A stretch of DNA of 64,000 nucleotides from Roseivivax sp. THAF197b (GCF_009363255.1 NZ_CP045319.1:1-64000), one strand, 5' to 3'. Counted from the stretch's first letter, positions 25,553-35,544 are shown. The notes: generated from the sequence alone by a model not told the origin. Program-made: numbers and translations.

Positions 25553-26374
25553 TCACATACCCTTGGTCAGATCATCGATCGCCGCGAGGCCCTTCAGCAA
25601 TCGCGGGAGCCCATTGATCTCCACCATGTTCGGCCCGTCCGAGGGCGCGTTGTCCGGATCCTCATGGGTCTCGATGAAGACCGCGGCACAGCCCACCGCC
25701 AAAGCCGCCCGCGCCAGCGGTTCGACAAATTCGCGCTGTCCGCCCGAGGAGGCGCCCTGCCCGCCCGGCAGCTGCACGGAATGGGTGGCATCGAAGACGA
25801 CCGGGTAGCCGGTCTTGGCCATGATCGGCAGCGACCGCATGTCCGAGACCAGCATGTTGTAGCCGAAGGAGGCCCCGCGTTCGCAGAGCATCACGCGCTC
25901 ATTGCCCGTCGAGGCGATCTTGGCTGCCACGTTCTCCATGTCCCAAGGCGCCAGGAACTGGCCTTTCTTGACGTTGATCGCGGCCCCCGTTTCGCCCGCG
26001 GCCAGCAAAAGGTCAGTCTGGCGCGACAGAAACGCCGGGATCTGCAGCACATCGACCACTTCGGCCACCGGCGCGCATTGCTCCGCCGAGTGAATATCGG
26101 TCAGCACCGGAACGCCGAATTCAGCCTTGATCGCGGCGAGGATCGACAGCCCCTCCTCCATGCCGAGGCCGCGCTTGCCCGACAGCGAGGAGCGATTGGC
26201 CTTGTCGTAGCTCGCCTTGAAGATCCAGGGCCGACCGGCAGCGTCCGCAGCGGCGGCGATCTTCTCGGCCAGCATGCGCGCGTGATCGAGGCTCTCCAAT
26301 TGGCAGGGCCCCGCGATCAGCGCGAATGGGGCTTTGTTAGAGACAGTCATGTCTCCGATACGGACATCTTTCAT
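25553..26374 (-). CDS. kdsA: 3-deoxy-8-phosphooctulonate synthase (KdsA)
   Basis: 273 residues. Condenses arabinose-5-phosphate with phosphoenolpyruvate to Kdo-8-phosphate. Visible: [10 protein letters not shown] near 18-27, [12 protein letters not shown] near 52-63, [15 protein letters not shown] near 115, [13 protein letters not shown] near 197-209 and [15 protein letters not shown] near 237. The longer open frame to 26548 is kdsB antisense-frame noise; ATG 26374 overlaps the kdsB stop (ATGA). Belongs to a GC-rich kdsD-kdsB-kdsA operon inside the variable region. Confidence 0.95.
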   Translation of the reverse strand: MKDVRIGDMTVSNKAPFALIAGPCQLESLDHARMLAEKIAAAADAAGRPWIFKASYDKANRSSLSGKRGLGMEEGLSILAAIKAEFGVPVLTDIHSAEQCAPVAEVVDVLQIPAFLSRQTDLLLAAGETGAAINVKKGQFLAPWDMENVAAKIASTGNERVMLCERGASFGYNMLVSDMRSLPIMAKTGYPVVFDATHSVQLPGGQGASSGGQREFVEPLARAALAVGCAAVFIETHEDPDNAPSDGPNMVEINGLPRLLKGLAAIDDLTKGM

Positions 26375-27162
26375 GCGATTCCTTCCTCTTGCAGCACCGC
26401 CTCGATCCGGGCGACATCGACGGGGTTGTTCAGCTCCCAGAAGACGCGGCCCCGCGCCTCGACCTCGACGCAGGTGATGGGCCAGCCGTTCTCCAGAAAG
26501 CGCAGCTGTTCGAGCCCCTCGGCGCGCTCGAGCGGGCCTTCGTCCCATGTCCCGTAAGCACGCAAGGCGTCCGGGCGGTAGGCATAGACCCCGACATGGT
26601 GCCAGACCTCGGGCGGGGCTTGCAGGCTGCCCACATAGGGCAGCACCTCCTTGGAGAAATAAAGCGCCGAGCCATCCCCGCGCATCACCGCGGTGGTGCC
26701 GCCCACCCGGCCGTCCTTGCGGTCGGTGACGAAGTTCGCGAGCGTCTGCGGCTCGGTGCGCAGCACAGGCGTCGCCATCCGCACGGCGTCGTCCCTCTGC
26801 GTGCGAGCGATCAGCGCCTCGAGAAACCAGGGCGGGGTCAGGGGCGCATCACCCTGCAGGTTCACCACGATCTCGGGATCCTCCCCCAGCTGCGCGAGCC
26901 CTTCGGCGCAGCGCTCGGTGCCGTTGCGGGCGGCACTTGAGGTCATCAGCACCTCCGCACCGAAGCCTGTCGCGGCATCGCGAATGCGGTCGTCATCGGT
27001 CAGAACGCAGACGCGGGCAACACCCTGCACGCCTTGGGCCGCCTCCCAGCTGCGCTGGATCAGGGACGCTTTGCGCCCCGTCGCACCGGTCAGTTCCACG
27101 AGCGGCTTTCCGGGATAGCGCGTCGAGGCATAGCGCGCGGGGATGAAGACGACGGCGCTCAT
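26371..27162 (-). CDS. kdsB: 3-deoxy-manno-octulosonate cytidylyltransferase (KdsB)
   Basis: 263 residues. Activates Kdo with CTP to CMP-Kdo, the donor for Kdo-containing capsule or lipopolysaccharide. It begins VVFIPARYASTRYPGKPL, the CTP-binding loop. VCVLTDDDRI, NLQGDAPL (metal site, near 100-107) and the VGVYAYR segment follow. The start overlaps the kdsD stop and its stop overlaps kdsA, so the three genes are translationally coupled. A second housekeeping copy for LPS is expected elsewhere, so this one is probably for capsule. Confidence 0.94.
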   Translation of the reverse strand: MSAVVFIPARYASTRYPGKPLVELTGATGRKASLIQRSWEAAQGVQGVARVCVLTDDDRIRDAATGFGAEVLMTSSAARNGTERCAEGLAQLGEDPEIVVNLQGDAPLTPPWFLEALIARTQRDDAVRMATPVLRTEPQTLANFVTDRKDGRVGGTTAVMRGDGSALYFSKEVLPYVGSLQAPPEVWHHVGVYAYRPDALRAYGTWDEGPLERAEGLEQLRFLENGWPITCVEVEARGRVFWELNNPVDVARIEAVLQEEGIA

Positions 27163-28139
27163 GCGACACCTGCGCGAAGCGCGTCGTGGATATGCACGAG
27201 CCCCTTGAGCGCGCCCCCTTCATCCACCGCGAAGAGCGCCGAGATCTTGCGGTCGTTCATGATCCCCAGGGCCTCCACCAGCAGGGCGTCGGGCGCGATG
27301 GTCGTGGGGGTGCGCGTGGCCACATCCCCCGCCCGGCGGCCCATCAGCCCGTCGAGATTGCGGCGCAGGTCACCATCCGTAATCACGCCGGTGAGCTTGC
27401 CCTCCTCCACGAGGGCCGCCACGCCGAAGCCCTTGGCGGTCATGGTCAGGAGTGTCTCGCCCATATCCGTGTCGGGCCCGACCACCGGCAAGGCGTCGCC
27501 CTGGTGCATCACAGCGGCCACGCTGAGAAGCTGCGCGCCAAGCGTGCCGCCCGGGTGGAAGGTGCGGAAGCTTTCGCGGTCGAAACCCCGCGCCTCCATC
27601 AGCGCGACAGCCAGCGCATCGCCCAGGGCCATGGTCATGGTGGTCGAGGTGGTCGGCGCCATGCGCAGCGCGCAGGCCTCGGGCGCGTCGGGCAGCAGGA
27701 GCACGTGATCGGCCTGCCGGGCCAGCGTGGACTCGGGGTTCCGCGTAATCGCGACCATCGGCACCCGGAATCGGCGGGTATGGGCGATGATATCGGCAAG
27801 CTCCTTCGTCTCGCCCGAATTCGAGATCAGGATCGCCGCATCGTCGCGGGTGATCATTCCGAGATCGCCATGGGAGGCCTCACCGGGATGGACGAATTGC
27901 GCAGGACTGCCGGTGGAGGCGAGGGTCGCGGCGATCTTCGCGGCCACATGGCCCGACTTGCCCATGCCAGAGACCACGATGCGTCCTTTGAGTTGAAAGC
28001 TTAATTTAACAACACTGCCAAAGCTCTCGGGGAAATTCTCAAGCAGTTGCTCCAGTCCCGATATCTCCAACTGAATTGAACGTCTGCCGACCAAAGATAA
28101 ACTCTCGTCCGCAATTATTGATCCCCGGGTAATGCTCAT
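27159..28139 (-). CDS. kdsD: arabinose-5-phosphate isomerase (KdsD/KpsF)
   Basis: 326 residues. An SIS domain (RIVVSGMGKSGHVAAKIAATLASTG near 50-75, HPGEASHGDLGM near 85, ISNSGETKE near 107) converts ribulose-5-phosphate to arabinose-5-phosphate. Two CBS domains follow from about residue 200. ATG 28139 is preferred to the TTG at 28145. The first roughly 50 codons are AT-rich and the rest strongly GC-rich, with an abrupt change near 27,985, which looks like a recombination joint within the gene. Confidence 0.93.
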   Translation of the reverse strand: MSITRGSIIADESLSLVGRRSIQLEISGLEQLLENFPESFGSVVKLSFQLKGRIVVSGMGKSGHVAAKIAATLASTGSPAQFVHPGEASHGDLGMITRDDAAILISNSGETKELADIIAHTRRFRVPMVAITRNPESTLARQADHVLLLPDAPEACALRMAPTTSTTMTMALGDALAVALMEARGFDRESFRTFHPGGTLGAQLLSVAAVMHQGDALPVVGPDTDMGETLLTMTAKGFGVAALVEEGKLTGVITDGDLRRNLDGLMGRRAGDVATRTPTTIAPDALLVEALGIMNDRKISALFAVDEGGALKGLVHIHDALRAGVA

Positions 28140-28337
28140 AAGCAATTTTCCAATTACTGTTATTCAGCTGCTTTGCGGCTGTATCGCTTAAGTTCTAGGC
28201 GATATTAAGTCAACACGACACTAACAGAAAGTTGTGAAAGATATGGTCAAGAAAAGCGGCATCGAAGAGAAGCCTGATACAATACGTGAACCAGATCAGA
28301 TCATTCATCCAGAAGATTTTAGTAGAAGCTAGGAGGC
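28140..28337. other. AT-rich spacer with a possible 29-codon ORF
   Basis: About 200 bp between kdsD and the polymerase gene. On the plus strand ATG at 28243 opens a 29-codon frame (MVKKSGIEEKPDTIREP...) ending at 28332, preceded by GAAAG. It is against the direction of the operon and unsupported by family resemblance. The spacer could equally hold the kdsD operon promoter. Confidence 0.25.
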
Positions 28338-29504
28338 TTATCCAGTCAAGATTTTAGAGCTCTGACTCGATCGGTTTAAGATGTAAAGCTCAGTTAAAGA
28401 AATTCCCAGCAGGAAGTAAATAAAGGGGAAAAGTTTAATTGATTCCGAAAAATTGGCCAATCCATCCACAATTATAATACCCAAAAGGGTAAACGAAATA
28501 GCAAGACGGCCCAGTCGATGTTGAATGTACGCAGCAAATATAATGGGGGCGTAATGAAAAACAAACCCAAGAAACCCAAACCGATATAAAATATTCGCTG
28601 CTGTAACTTCAATGTAGGATTCATCATAGTATCTCAAGGGTCCATTGCCAATGAGTAAATTCATAGTTCCGGAGCGCAAGCTGTCAAAGGCCGTGAGCCA
28701 ATCGAAATATCTGGGGCCAATCGATCCATCAGAAATGTTTGCTTCCGTCGCGGCAATAAATCCATAGTATATGTATGGGAGTTGCTCCTGTATAATGTGT
28801 GAGTAATTATCTAAAACAAAGTAAGATCCAGGAATAATAAAGATCAAAAATTTCCAAAAATCCTTCATAAATGGGAACGCTAGTAAAATAAGTCCGGCTT
28901 TGCTCAGGGGAATTAATAGGGAATACATTGCTGAAAGTACAAGAAGCCATTTAATTAAATTATAATCCCGATCGCCAGCCTTGTTGCTATCATCGAACAT
29001 CATAGCTATAAACAAAACACAGAAGGCAGCGTGTTCGGTGTGTGTATAGGAAAATCCGCCATATCGCTCAACAACTGTTAGAGCGGGTGTATTAAATACA
29101 GCTGACAACATATCCCCAAATGGCGCATGCTTCATAATAATTGCGAGTGCAACACCCACAAAAAGCAGCGCTTTTAAAAAATTGATGGAATTGTTTTCTC
29201 TTCCAAATTGAAGGCCGCATAGGAGCGCCGACGCCGCAAATAAGGGATAAAAAAGAGGTATAATATCAGCGACAATGGCAATATCATTTAATGCCATGCG
29301 TAATATTGATAATAGTTGTACGAAAAAGTATAGTAGAAGACACAAGAGTACTGGGTGCGCCTTCCGGGAAACCTTATCTGACGCAGACAAAAAGATGAAA
29401 AATGATGAGAGATCAAGGAGCCGAGAGAGGTTTGGAGAAATAGCATAAAATGTTGGCTTTAATAGGTGCCACGCAATTGCAAGCCGAGTGCTAGTTAATT
29501 TCAT
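28338..29504 (-). CDS. O-antigen/capsule polymerase-like membrane protein (Wzy candidate)
   Basis: 388 residues, AT-rich. About ten to eleven hydrophobic helices with a larger periplasmic loop containing SDGSIGPRYFDWLTAFDSLRSGTMNLLIGNGPLRYYDES, the arrangement (R...GxG..) typical of Wzy/Wzc-O-antigen ligase family proteins. It would polymerise repeat units on the periplasmic side. GAGGTAGGCCTG precedes the ATG. It is the third membrane-type gene of a flippase-glycosyltransferase-polymerase run. Sequence identity in this family is always low, so the assignment rests on topology and context. Confidence 0.78.
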   Translation of the reverse strand: MKLTSTRLAIAWHLLKPTFYAISPNLSRLLDLSSFFIFLSASDKVSRKAHPVLLCLLLYFFVQLLSILRMALNDIAIVADIIPLFYPLFAASALLCGLQFGRENNSINFLKALLFVGVALAIIMKHAPFGDMLSAVFNTPALTVVERYGGFSYTHTEHAAFCVLFIAMMFDDSNKAGDRDYNLIKWLLVLSAMYSLLIPLSKAGLILLAFPFMKDFWKFLIFIIPGSYFVLDNYSHIIQEQLPYIYYGFIAATEANISDGSIGPRYFDWLTAFDSLRSGTMNLLIGNGPLRYYDESYIEVTAANILYRFGFLGFVFHYAPIIFAAYIQHRLGRLAISFTLLGIIIVDGLANFSESIKLFPFIYFLLGISLTELYILNRSSQSSKILTG

Positions 29505-29517
29505 CAGGCCTACCTCG

Positions 29518-30669
29518 TTAAGATTTTATAAGATTCTGGAAAATATAGCTCGGATCGGCAAGCTTAAGTTTCAAAAACATTGTTTTCAGAGCAAATCGTG
29601 AGATGGTAAGTGCAGAAAGGGCTAATAAAAGAAATATGAAACTTCCCGAAAAAAGGTAAGATATTAACATGAGAGATAGAGTCGTCACTACTTCTATTGC
29701 GTGCGTTAAGAGGGAGAAATGAAACAGTTTATTTCCAGAGAAGATTTTATATAAAAATATCGTAATTGGGTATATAAAGAACGCAGGCAAGCAAATAAGC
29801 GCAGCTCCCCCAAGATCATAGACAGTACCGTTGGTATCTTCAAATCCGCCCACTAGTCGTGAAAAAATTGAAAGTATTGCCAAGAAAACAAATGTAGCTA
29901 TCGTAAATTGGGTAAAGTGTAGTGCGAATCCAATATAATGAAAATAGTTTTGAATACTATCTTCAGAATTTATTTTGCGAGAAACTAGCAATGAAAATAC
30001 ACCGTATAAAAACTCAAGGAGACGTGTGGATATTGCCCCAATTTCTTGCGCTACGCTAAACGCGATCAGCTCAAAAATACGAAACTTGGAAAATCCAACA
30101 GCTGAATTTATTGGAAATGTCAAGGCATTTTTTCTATACAGAGAGGCATGATCGCGCATCAATCCTTTAATCCCTGGTTCCCCGTAGCCTATTGAAATGC
30201 CTAATAGTAATAGCATAGTAGCCTTTATAATTATATCTGCTATTAGAAAAGAAATTAAGTGTAAGGCTCCAGTAAGCGCAAGTACGCAATTGAAGATGAG
30301 TAGCGTTAGTAGTAAAGCTTTGTAGTGTGGCCTTACGTAAGATGCGTTTATTGCTGACGCTTCCGCATTCGAAAAAACCGAAGCGGCAAATACCATAGCG
30401 AGTGGGCTATTAGTAGCTATATAGAGAAAAATCCCAATAAATACCGACAGGAAAATATCAAACAAAATAACGTATCTGAAGTATGTAGATCGCCAGAGCG
30501 CCTTTGTTATTTGGTATGATAACAGAAAGCCCGAGGTTATTGAAACTATGAAGCTTGTTAGAATAAAAATTTGATAATGGCTGCGATCAACATCAGAAAT
30601 TCCAACAAGGCCGTATACAAAAATAAACGCCTTGAGGGCTCTATAAAAGATCGTAACAATCTGTGCCAT
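29518..30669 (-). CDS. polytopic membrane protein, Wzx flippase candidate
   Basis: 383 residues with roughly ten to twelve hydrophobic helices and few charged loops; Wzx-like proteins are normally 400-480, so it is a little short. The segment MRDHASLYRKNALTFPINSAVGFSKFRIFELIAFSVA resembles the middle of MATE/Wzx-type exporters, where a polar lead is followed by the helix starting the second half. It sits one base after a glycosyltransferase gene and 13 bp before the polymerase gene. It would flip lipid-linked repeat units. Could be a divergent Wzx or an unrelated exporter. Confidence 0.6.
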   Translation of the reverse strand: MAQIVTIFYRALKAFIFVYGLVGISDVDRSHYQIFILTSFIVSITSGFLLSYQITKALWRSTYFRYVILFDIFLSVFIGIFLYIATNSPLAMVFAASVFSNAEASAINASYVRPHYKALLLTLLIFNCVLALTGALHLISFLIADIIIKATMLLLLGISIGYGEPGIKGLMRDHASLYRKNALTFPINSAVGFSKFRIFELIAFSVAQEIGAISTRLLEFLYGVFSLLVSRKINSEDSIQNYFHYIGFALHFTQFTIATFVFLAILSIFSRLVGGFEDTNGTVYDLGGAALICLPAFFIYPITIFLYKIFSGNKLFHFSLLTHAIEVVTTLSLMLISYLFSGSFIFLLLALSALTISRFALKTMFLKLKLADPSYIFQNLIKS

Positions 30670-30670
30670 T

Positions 30671-31408
30671 TTACACTAACAGTTTCGCGGAGCGAACAGC
30701 CGTCCTAACAACAGAAGATATCATAGAGTATGAAAATTGGTGTCGGAGAACCAAATAATGCCAGTATGCGCTTTTCAGCTTATTCGCAGATATCCCACTT
30801 ACGTCGGCATCGTAAACTGCCGTAATCTCCTGAATAGTTGCAATGGGCGCTATTTTGCAGGTTTCTATCCAAAAAATGTAGTCTTCATGAGGCTGGCTTT
30901 TAAATCTCAAATTATGAAAATGTTTTCTCTCGAAAAGGGCAGTGCAAAATGGGACTAAGTTCATAACCCGGAGATCGTTTAAGTTAATATCATTTATCGG
31001 TACGCGGCGTAGTTTTAAACGAGACTTTTTTTTGACGAGATAGCTTGAGCACACTGCTTTAGCCTCGGAGGCAGCGAGGAATTCCACTCTAGTGAGAATA
31101 GAATTTTTTAGGAGGTAGTCGTCCGCATCTAAAAAACAAACATATTCTCCACTTGCAATATCAAGGCCAACATTTCTGGCGTGGCAAGCTCCTTGCGTCG
31201 TGCACTGCAACGAGACAATTCTTTTATCCAGACACGAGTCAATTATTGCTTGGGTTTTGTCGTTCGAATTATTATCAATTACAATAAGCTCGACGTTTTC
31301 ATGCGTTTGCGCCAGCACACTGTTTATAGCGCGTAAAATTGTTGACTCAGCATTGTATGCTGCCATTATAACGGATACTTTTGTTCTATCTGTGGGTTGA
31401 GTATTCAC
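30671..31408 (-). CDS. family-2 glycosyltransferase
   Basis: About 245 residues. KVSVIMAAYNAESTILRAINSVLAQTHENVELIVIDNNSND is the nucleotide-sugar-binding half of a GT-A fold. GACHARNVGLDIASGEYVCFLDADDYL has the DxD-type metal site. The GTG at 31408 (after GGAG) is favoured over the in-frame GTG at 31441. Either start overlaps the end of the upstream glycosyltransferase gene. A cytosolic or peripheral membrane enzyme adding one sugar of the repeat unit; the donor is unknown. Confidence 0.88.
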   Translation of the reverse strand: MNTQPTDRTKVSVIMAAYNAESTILRAINSVLAQTHENVELIVIDNNSNDKTQAIIDSCLDKRIVSLQCTTQGACHARNVGLDIASGEYVCFLDADDYLLKNSILTRVEFLAASEAKAVCSSYLVKKKSRLKLRRVPINDINLNDLRVMNLVPFCTALFERKHFHNLRFKSQPHEDYIFWIETCKIAPIATIQEITAVYDADVSGISANKLKSAYWHYLVLRHQFSYSMISSVVRTAVRSAKLLV

Positions 31409-32150
31409 GAATTGCGACTCCGAGTAATTTAATGGAAGCACGGTCAGTGAAAACTTTTTTTAACATAAAAAGTATTGTTATAAAAAGCCCAACCCATGAG
31501 CCATACGTTCGGTGGAAAAGCGCACCTTTTGCCTTTGCTAAATCTATATTCCATATATGTCCGGTTGACTCACCGATATGGCGCACCGGATCGATGTTGA
31601 TATGCGCTCCCCTAACTCCAGACATCAATATGTCGAATAGTAAAATATTTTCCTCCCCACTGTTATACTTAGCATTTATTCCAAAGCTCTCGTCAAAACG
31701 AAAAGCTGATGCAATGTCGGACCTCAAACAGATACACCACGACGGAATTTTCATGACGGAAAATTTTGTGTGCTGGAAGTTTTTAAATCGAGGCCCGGAC
31801 ACATCCGCATTGTTAAATGTTACAAATCCATATCCGTCGTAGAATAATTTATCTATTTCGTCCAGAGCACTTGAAAAAACATTTTCATTAATTTCTATAT
31901 CATCATCACATATTATTATGTGATTGTTCGAAAATATCTCAAGCCCTGTATTTCTATTTTTTGAGAGCCCAGTGCTTTTCTTATTTACGACTTTGACTTC
32001 GGGGTTATTTAGAATAAGTTTACCGACTTCATCCGAATACTGATTGACTACACACACTTTGAGAAACTTGGTAAATCGTCTTATCTCTTCCTCTTTCGCC
32101 GAAGCGTTGTAGGAAGATATCAAGAGCGTGAATCTCGAATTCCTAGGCAT
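31386..32150 (-). CDS. family-2-like glycosyltransferase
   Basis: 254 residues from ATG 32150, which follows AGGGGA at ideal spacing; an upstream in-frame codon at 32198 is less likely. FTLLISSYNASAKEEEI begins the GT-A fold, GLSKNRNTGLEIFSNNHIIICDDDIEI gives the DxD metal motif, and EENILLFDILMSGVRG carries the later acidic catalytic region. The C-terminus has one hydrophobic helix (VGLFITILFML). First surviving gene of the AT-rich transferase-flippase-polymerase run; IS debris lies directly upstream, so its promoter may derive from there. Confidence 0.82.
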   Translation of the reverse strand: MPRNSRFTLLISSYNASAKEEEIRRFTKFLKVCVVNQYSDEVGKLILNNPEVKVVNKKSTGLSKNRNTGLEIFSNNHIIICDDDIEINENVFSSALDEIDKLFYDGYGFVTFNNADVSGPRFKNFQHTKFSVMKIPSWCICLRSDIASAFRFDESFGINAKYNSGEENILLFDILMSGVRGAHINIDPVRHIGESTGHIWNIDLAKAKGALFHRTYGSWVGLFITILFMLKKVFTDRASIKLLGVAIREYSTHR

Positions 32151-32241
32151 AATTTCCCCTAAAATGAATAAAAGGTTCTTGGTCCAATTGGGTTTCAATC
32201 TCGTATATAACTACTTTCAAATTTAGAAACTGTATATTTGT

Positions 32242-32560
32242 TCAGCCGCATGTTTTCGCGCCATTGATCTGGGCTTTCTTTAATATGGTTTCCTGTGTGG
32301 GTGGACGCATATTCAGCTCTTGGTAGGGACGGGAGTGATTGTATTGCGTGAGCCAGTGATTGATGACGATTTGAGTTAGCTCGGTTGTAGTGAACTATAC
32401 GGCATTGAGCACCTTTCAAAGCAGGGTCCGAGTTAACCGCTCGATATATCTGTTTTCCTAGCGCGATGCCGGATAAATAATTATAGCTTGATGCCAACTC
32501 TTCAAAGCTTGTCCTGTAGATTCGCTGCTACGAATTCGGGCCCGTAGCACGTCGAGAAGA
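32242..32560 (-). pseudogene. 3' part of an IS3-family transposase (orfB end)
   Basis: Frames on the minus strand give GPEFVAANLQDKL near 32530, then degraded middle pieces, then VINHWLTQYNHSRPYQELNMRPPTQETILKKAQINGAKTCG ending at 32242. This is the DDE region and C-terminal end typical of IS3-group integrase-like transposases. It begins at the NGPEF motif, just where the IS3 remnant at 34150-35020 stops, so both are probably halves of one element split by the IS110 copy between them. Confidence 0.78.
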
Positions 32561-32680
32561 AACGCTTATTTTAGGTTATGGCGGCGCGCGCAGCCCTCAA
32601 ATTGTGCAGCGGGTGGCCATAACCAGGTCTCAGGTCTCAACAGCGGTTTTGCACAAACCACACCGCTGAGGAGACCGGCT

Positions 32681-33937
32681 ATGACCGCCACCGATACTAC
32701 TGCCGCGACCGTTCTGGTCGCCATCGACATTTCCAAACATCGCCACGAAGTGCTTATTGGAATCCCAGGCAAGAAGCGTCGACGTCGAATGACAATCACC
32801 AACTCGCTGGAGGATTTCAGGAGATTGTCCGCGGCCCTCGTCAGCTACGACCTACCGGTGCGGATCGGGTTCGAGGCTACCGGCAACTATCACCGGTCGC
32901 TGGCCCATTATCTTGGACAGCAGGGGTTCGAGCTGAAGCTCGTCTCTTCTGTCAGCCTCGCCCGAACGCGGGAAGCTCTGCACAATAGCTGGGACAAGAA
33001 CGATCCGAAGGACGCCCAGGTCATCCTGCACATGCTGGAGATCGGTGCCGTGCAGTTCGTTCACGATCCTCTGGTCGTCGGGATTGCCGACATCCAAGAG
33101 CTGTCGAAGACGCACGAGATCGTCTCGCGTTCGAAGACAGAGCTCTGGCACCGTATCCTGACGCATTACCTGCCGCTCTACTTCCCCGAGGCCGAACGGT
33201 TTCACTGAAGCTCGCGCACCGACTGGTTTCTCGCGTTCCTCGAGAAGTATCCGACGCCGACGATGATCACAGCCATGACTCGGGAAGCCTTCATCGCTGA
33301 TGCCTGGCAGGTGGTAGGCAAGAAAGTCTCCAAAGAGCGCCTTCTTTCAGATATTTACGCGACGACCGTCGAGTCCGTCGGTTTGCCTGTACATGCAGAT
33401 TCCGACGCCGTTCGCATGTTCTGCCTTGTCCTTTCAGAGGGCAGAAGCCTTGTCCGGCAGCGCAACGAGATCGAGGCCAGGGCCGTCGAACTGCTCTCCG
33501 ATCTGCCAGATTACCAGTTGCTGACGACCATTCCCGGCATCGGCCCGATCAACGCCATGACCATCCTGGCCGAGGCCGGTGACCTGCGTCGGTTCCGGCA
33601 TCATCGGCAGTTCCTGAAGTTCTGTGGCATGGACCTCGCCACTGTCCAGTCCGGCATGTTCCGCGGTTAGAGCCGTATCTCGAAGTACGGCAATGCCCGC
33701 CTGCGGCGCACGATGTGGATGGCCGGCCAGACCGCCGTTCTCAAGCGGACCAACAGCTTCCGGGACAAGTTCGAGCGCTACATCTCCAAGGATCGACACA
33801 ATGCCCATCTGCGCCGCAAGGCCTATACCGCGATCGCGGCAAAGATGGCGCGCACCGTACACGCCGTGGTCAATCACGGCGAACCCTATCGCCCCTTCTT
33901 CGAGGGGGTGAGCCCAGGCGGAAGGACCTCTCTCTGA
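32681..33937 (+). pseudogene. IS110-family transposase with two in-frame stops
   Basis: One continuous frame of about 418 codons. The DEDD N-terminus (VLVAIDISKHRHEV, KNDPKDAQVI) and the C-terminal transposase_20 domain (TTIPGIGPINAMTILAEAGDLRRF, SRISKYGNARLRRTMWMAGQTA) are both present. TGA at 33206-33208 (after AERFH) and TAG at 33668-33670 (after MFRG) interrupt it. Both are consistent with single C-to-T changes from CGA and CAG. GC-rich and otherwise intact, so it is a recent arrival in an AT-rich neighbourhood that died by point mutation. Confidence 0.88.
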
Positions 33938-34149
33938 CATGACCGTGGAGGCAGCTTGCTGACCTCGTAGATAATGTTCGGGCCTTCTGCTTGGGATTTG
34001 GGATCTCGTATTAAAGACGGTGAGGGCCGCCAGCGCGCGTACCCTGTGTTTGCTATGGAAGAGATCATTTATTGACGGCAGAGCCCGTCTGGGCAACCGT
34101 TATAGGGCGTCCGGGACACCGGATGCCTCATGACCTGCTGACCTGCTGA

Positions 34150-35020
34150 CCTAAACAGACAAAATCTCCCGACATAGGACGTTGTGTGATCGGATGTACT
34201 CTGGAGTGCCGTGCCTCAGGAGCAACGGATGGAGCGCTTCTAGAACCTCGTCGGTGCCCCTCTTTGGTTCGGAGGGTCACTGCTAGGCCTTGCCGGGTGG
34301 ACTCACCTAGCGGGGTGTGCATCTCATAGCTGCGAGCTTTGCTGAGCTTTTCGGGCGCAAAGTCCAAAGCCTGGACGTGGTTCAAATGCTTGGGCCGCAT
34401 TGGGATGATCGATCTGTCTTTGTGGTAATTTCGCTTGCGCCTCTTGTGGCGTTGCGGAGGCTCTAGACCTTCCTCGCGCCATAGCCGATCAACCTTCTTG
34501 TGATTGACCTTCCAGTCCTTAATGCAAAGCAATTCGACAATCTTGCGATACCCGTACCGACCGTACTGCTACCCCAACCGGATGATTGCCAACCTCAGCA
34601 ATTCATCATTTCTCAGTGCCAGTCGGTATTGCTGGGAGTTCCGCGCAAGGCCGATTACCCGACCTGTCCGCCGCTCGAACGTCGCGAGCTTCTGCCGTGT
34701 GTGACTAACGACCTGACGAAGCTCCACTGTGGTCAAGCCCTGGACGTTAGGTGGGCCAATCTTTACTTGAGGATGAGCTTGTCCAGTTCAAGCTCGGCGA
34801 CGACGTTCTTCAGCCGCGCGTTCTGTTTCTCCAAGATCCTCAGTTCGGATCACTGCGAAGTAGCAACTCCACCGAACCGACTCCGCCATTTGTAGTGTTT
34901 GGCATCACTGATGCTGACGCTGCGGCACCCAGAAGCAACATCGTCGCCATCCGTTAGCTTCAGCTCGATCTCTCGCAGCCGATTCAATACATCTTCATCT
35001 GAATGTCGTTTCCTTGCCAT
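34150..35020 (-). pseudogene. 5' part of an IS3-family element (orfA and start of orfB)
   Basis: orfA opens at 35020 with MARKRHSDEDVLNRLREIELKLTDGDDVAS and a helix-turn-helix, hits a stop after FGGVATSQ, then continues SELRILEKQNARLKNVVAELELDKLILK. orfB pieces follow on the same strand: IKDWKVNHKKVDRLWREEGLEPPQRHKRRKRNY, then EYTRQ-like and IRS.N segments in shifted frames, ending near 34150. Multiple stops and shifts make it dead. See the matching 3' half at 32242-32560. Confidence 0.8.
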
Positions 35021-35079
35021 CCCAAATTCCCCTTTCTCGCGTACAGCGTAAGGACACGGTTTAGGTGGCAGCACATGAG

Positions 35080-35500
35080 GACAACGCAGAACCCATGGAT
35101 CCGCGGCAACATCTCGCAGCACACCAAGTCCCTGCAATCCAACCCGCCGAAGGCCGAGGCGGACATGGAAGCGGTTATCCGAGATCAGGACGACCTGCGC
35201 GATCAAGCTGGGCGCCTGAGCCAAATCAAGGGTACGGGACCGTTGTCTCAGCAACCTTGATCCCGAAGCTCCCCGAACTTGATCCGGACTATCGGCGACG
35301 GATGCCAGCACTCGTTAATGACGCCATATATCGTCGCGGCAGGTGCGGCATATAGGATGGGCACTCCCTATATCTGGCAGCATTCACCGCCATCAGGTAC
35401 CGACGTTGAGTTCAATGCCCCGAAGATTGCTTGCTCCCGGCTGAAAAGGCCAAGAAGCTTGTTATCACCGCTTGCGCGCGAAAACTCCTAACTTTGACTT
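35080..35500 (+). pseudogene. short remnant of another IS110-family transposase
   Basis: Plus-strand pieces in changing frames: SQIKGTGPLSQQ, then LIPKLPELDPDYRRRMPALVNDA, then GHSLYLAAFTAIRYRR and AEKAKKLVITACARKLLTLT. In that order they match the C-terminal half of IS110 transposases (the GVGP, LPELG...ALVG, ALYMA and KK..TACxRKLL blocks). It differs from the other two IS110 copies. The 524-bp gap between the IS3 remnant and the FAD-like gene holds nothing else that I can recognise. Confidence 0.6.
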
Positions 35501-35544
35501 TCTGAGAAACACTGCGCGGAGGATTGATTCTGAATAAAAATAAC

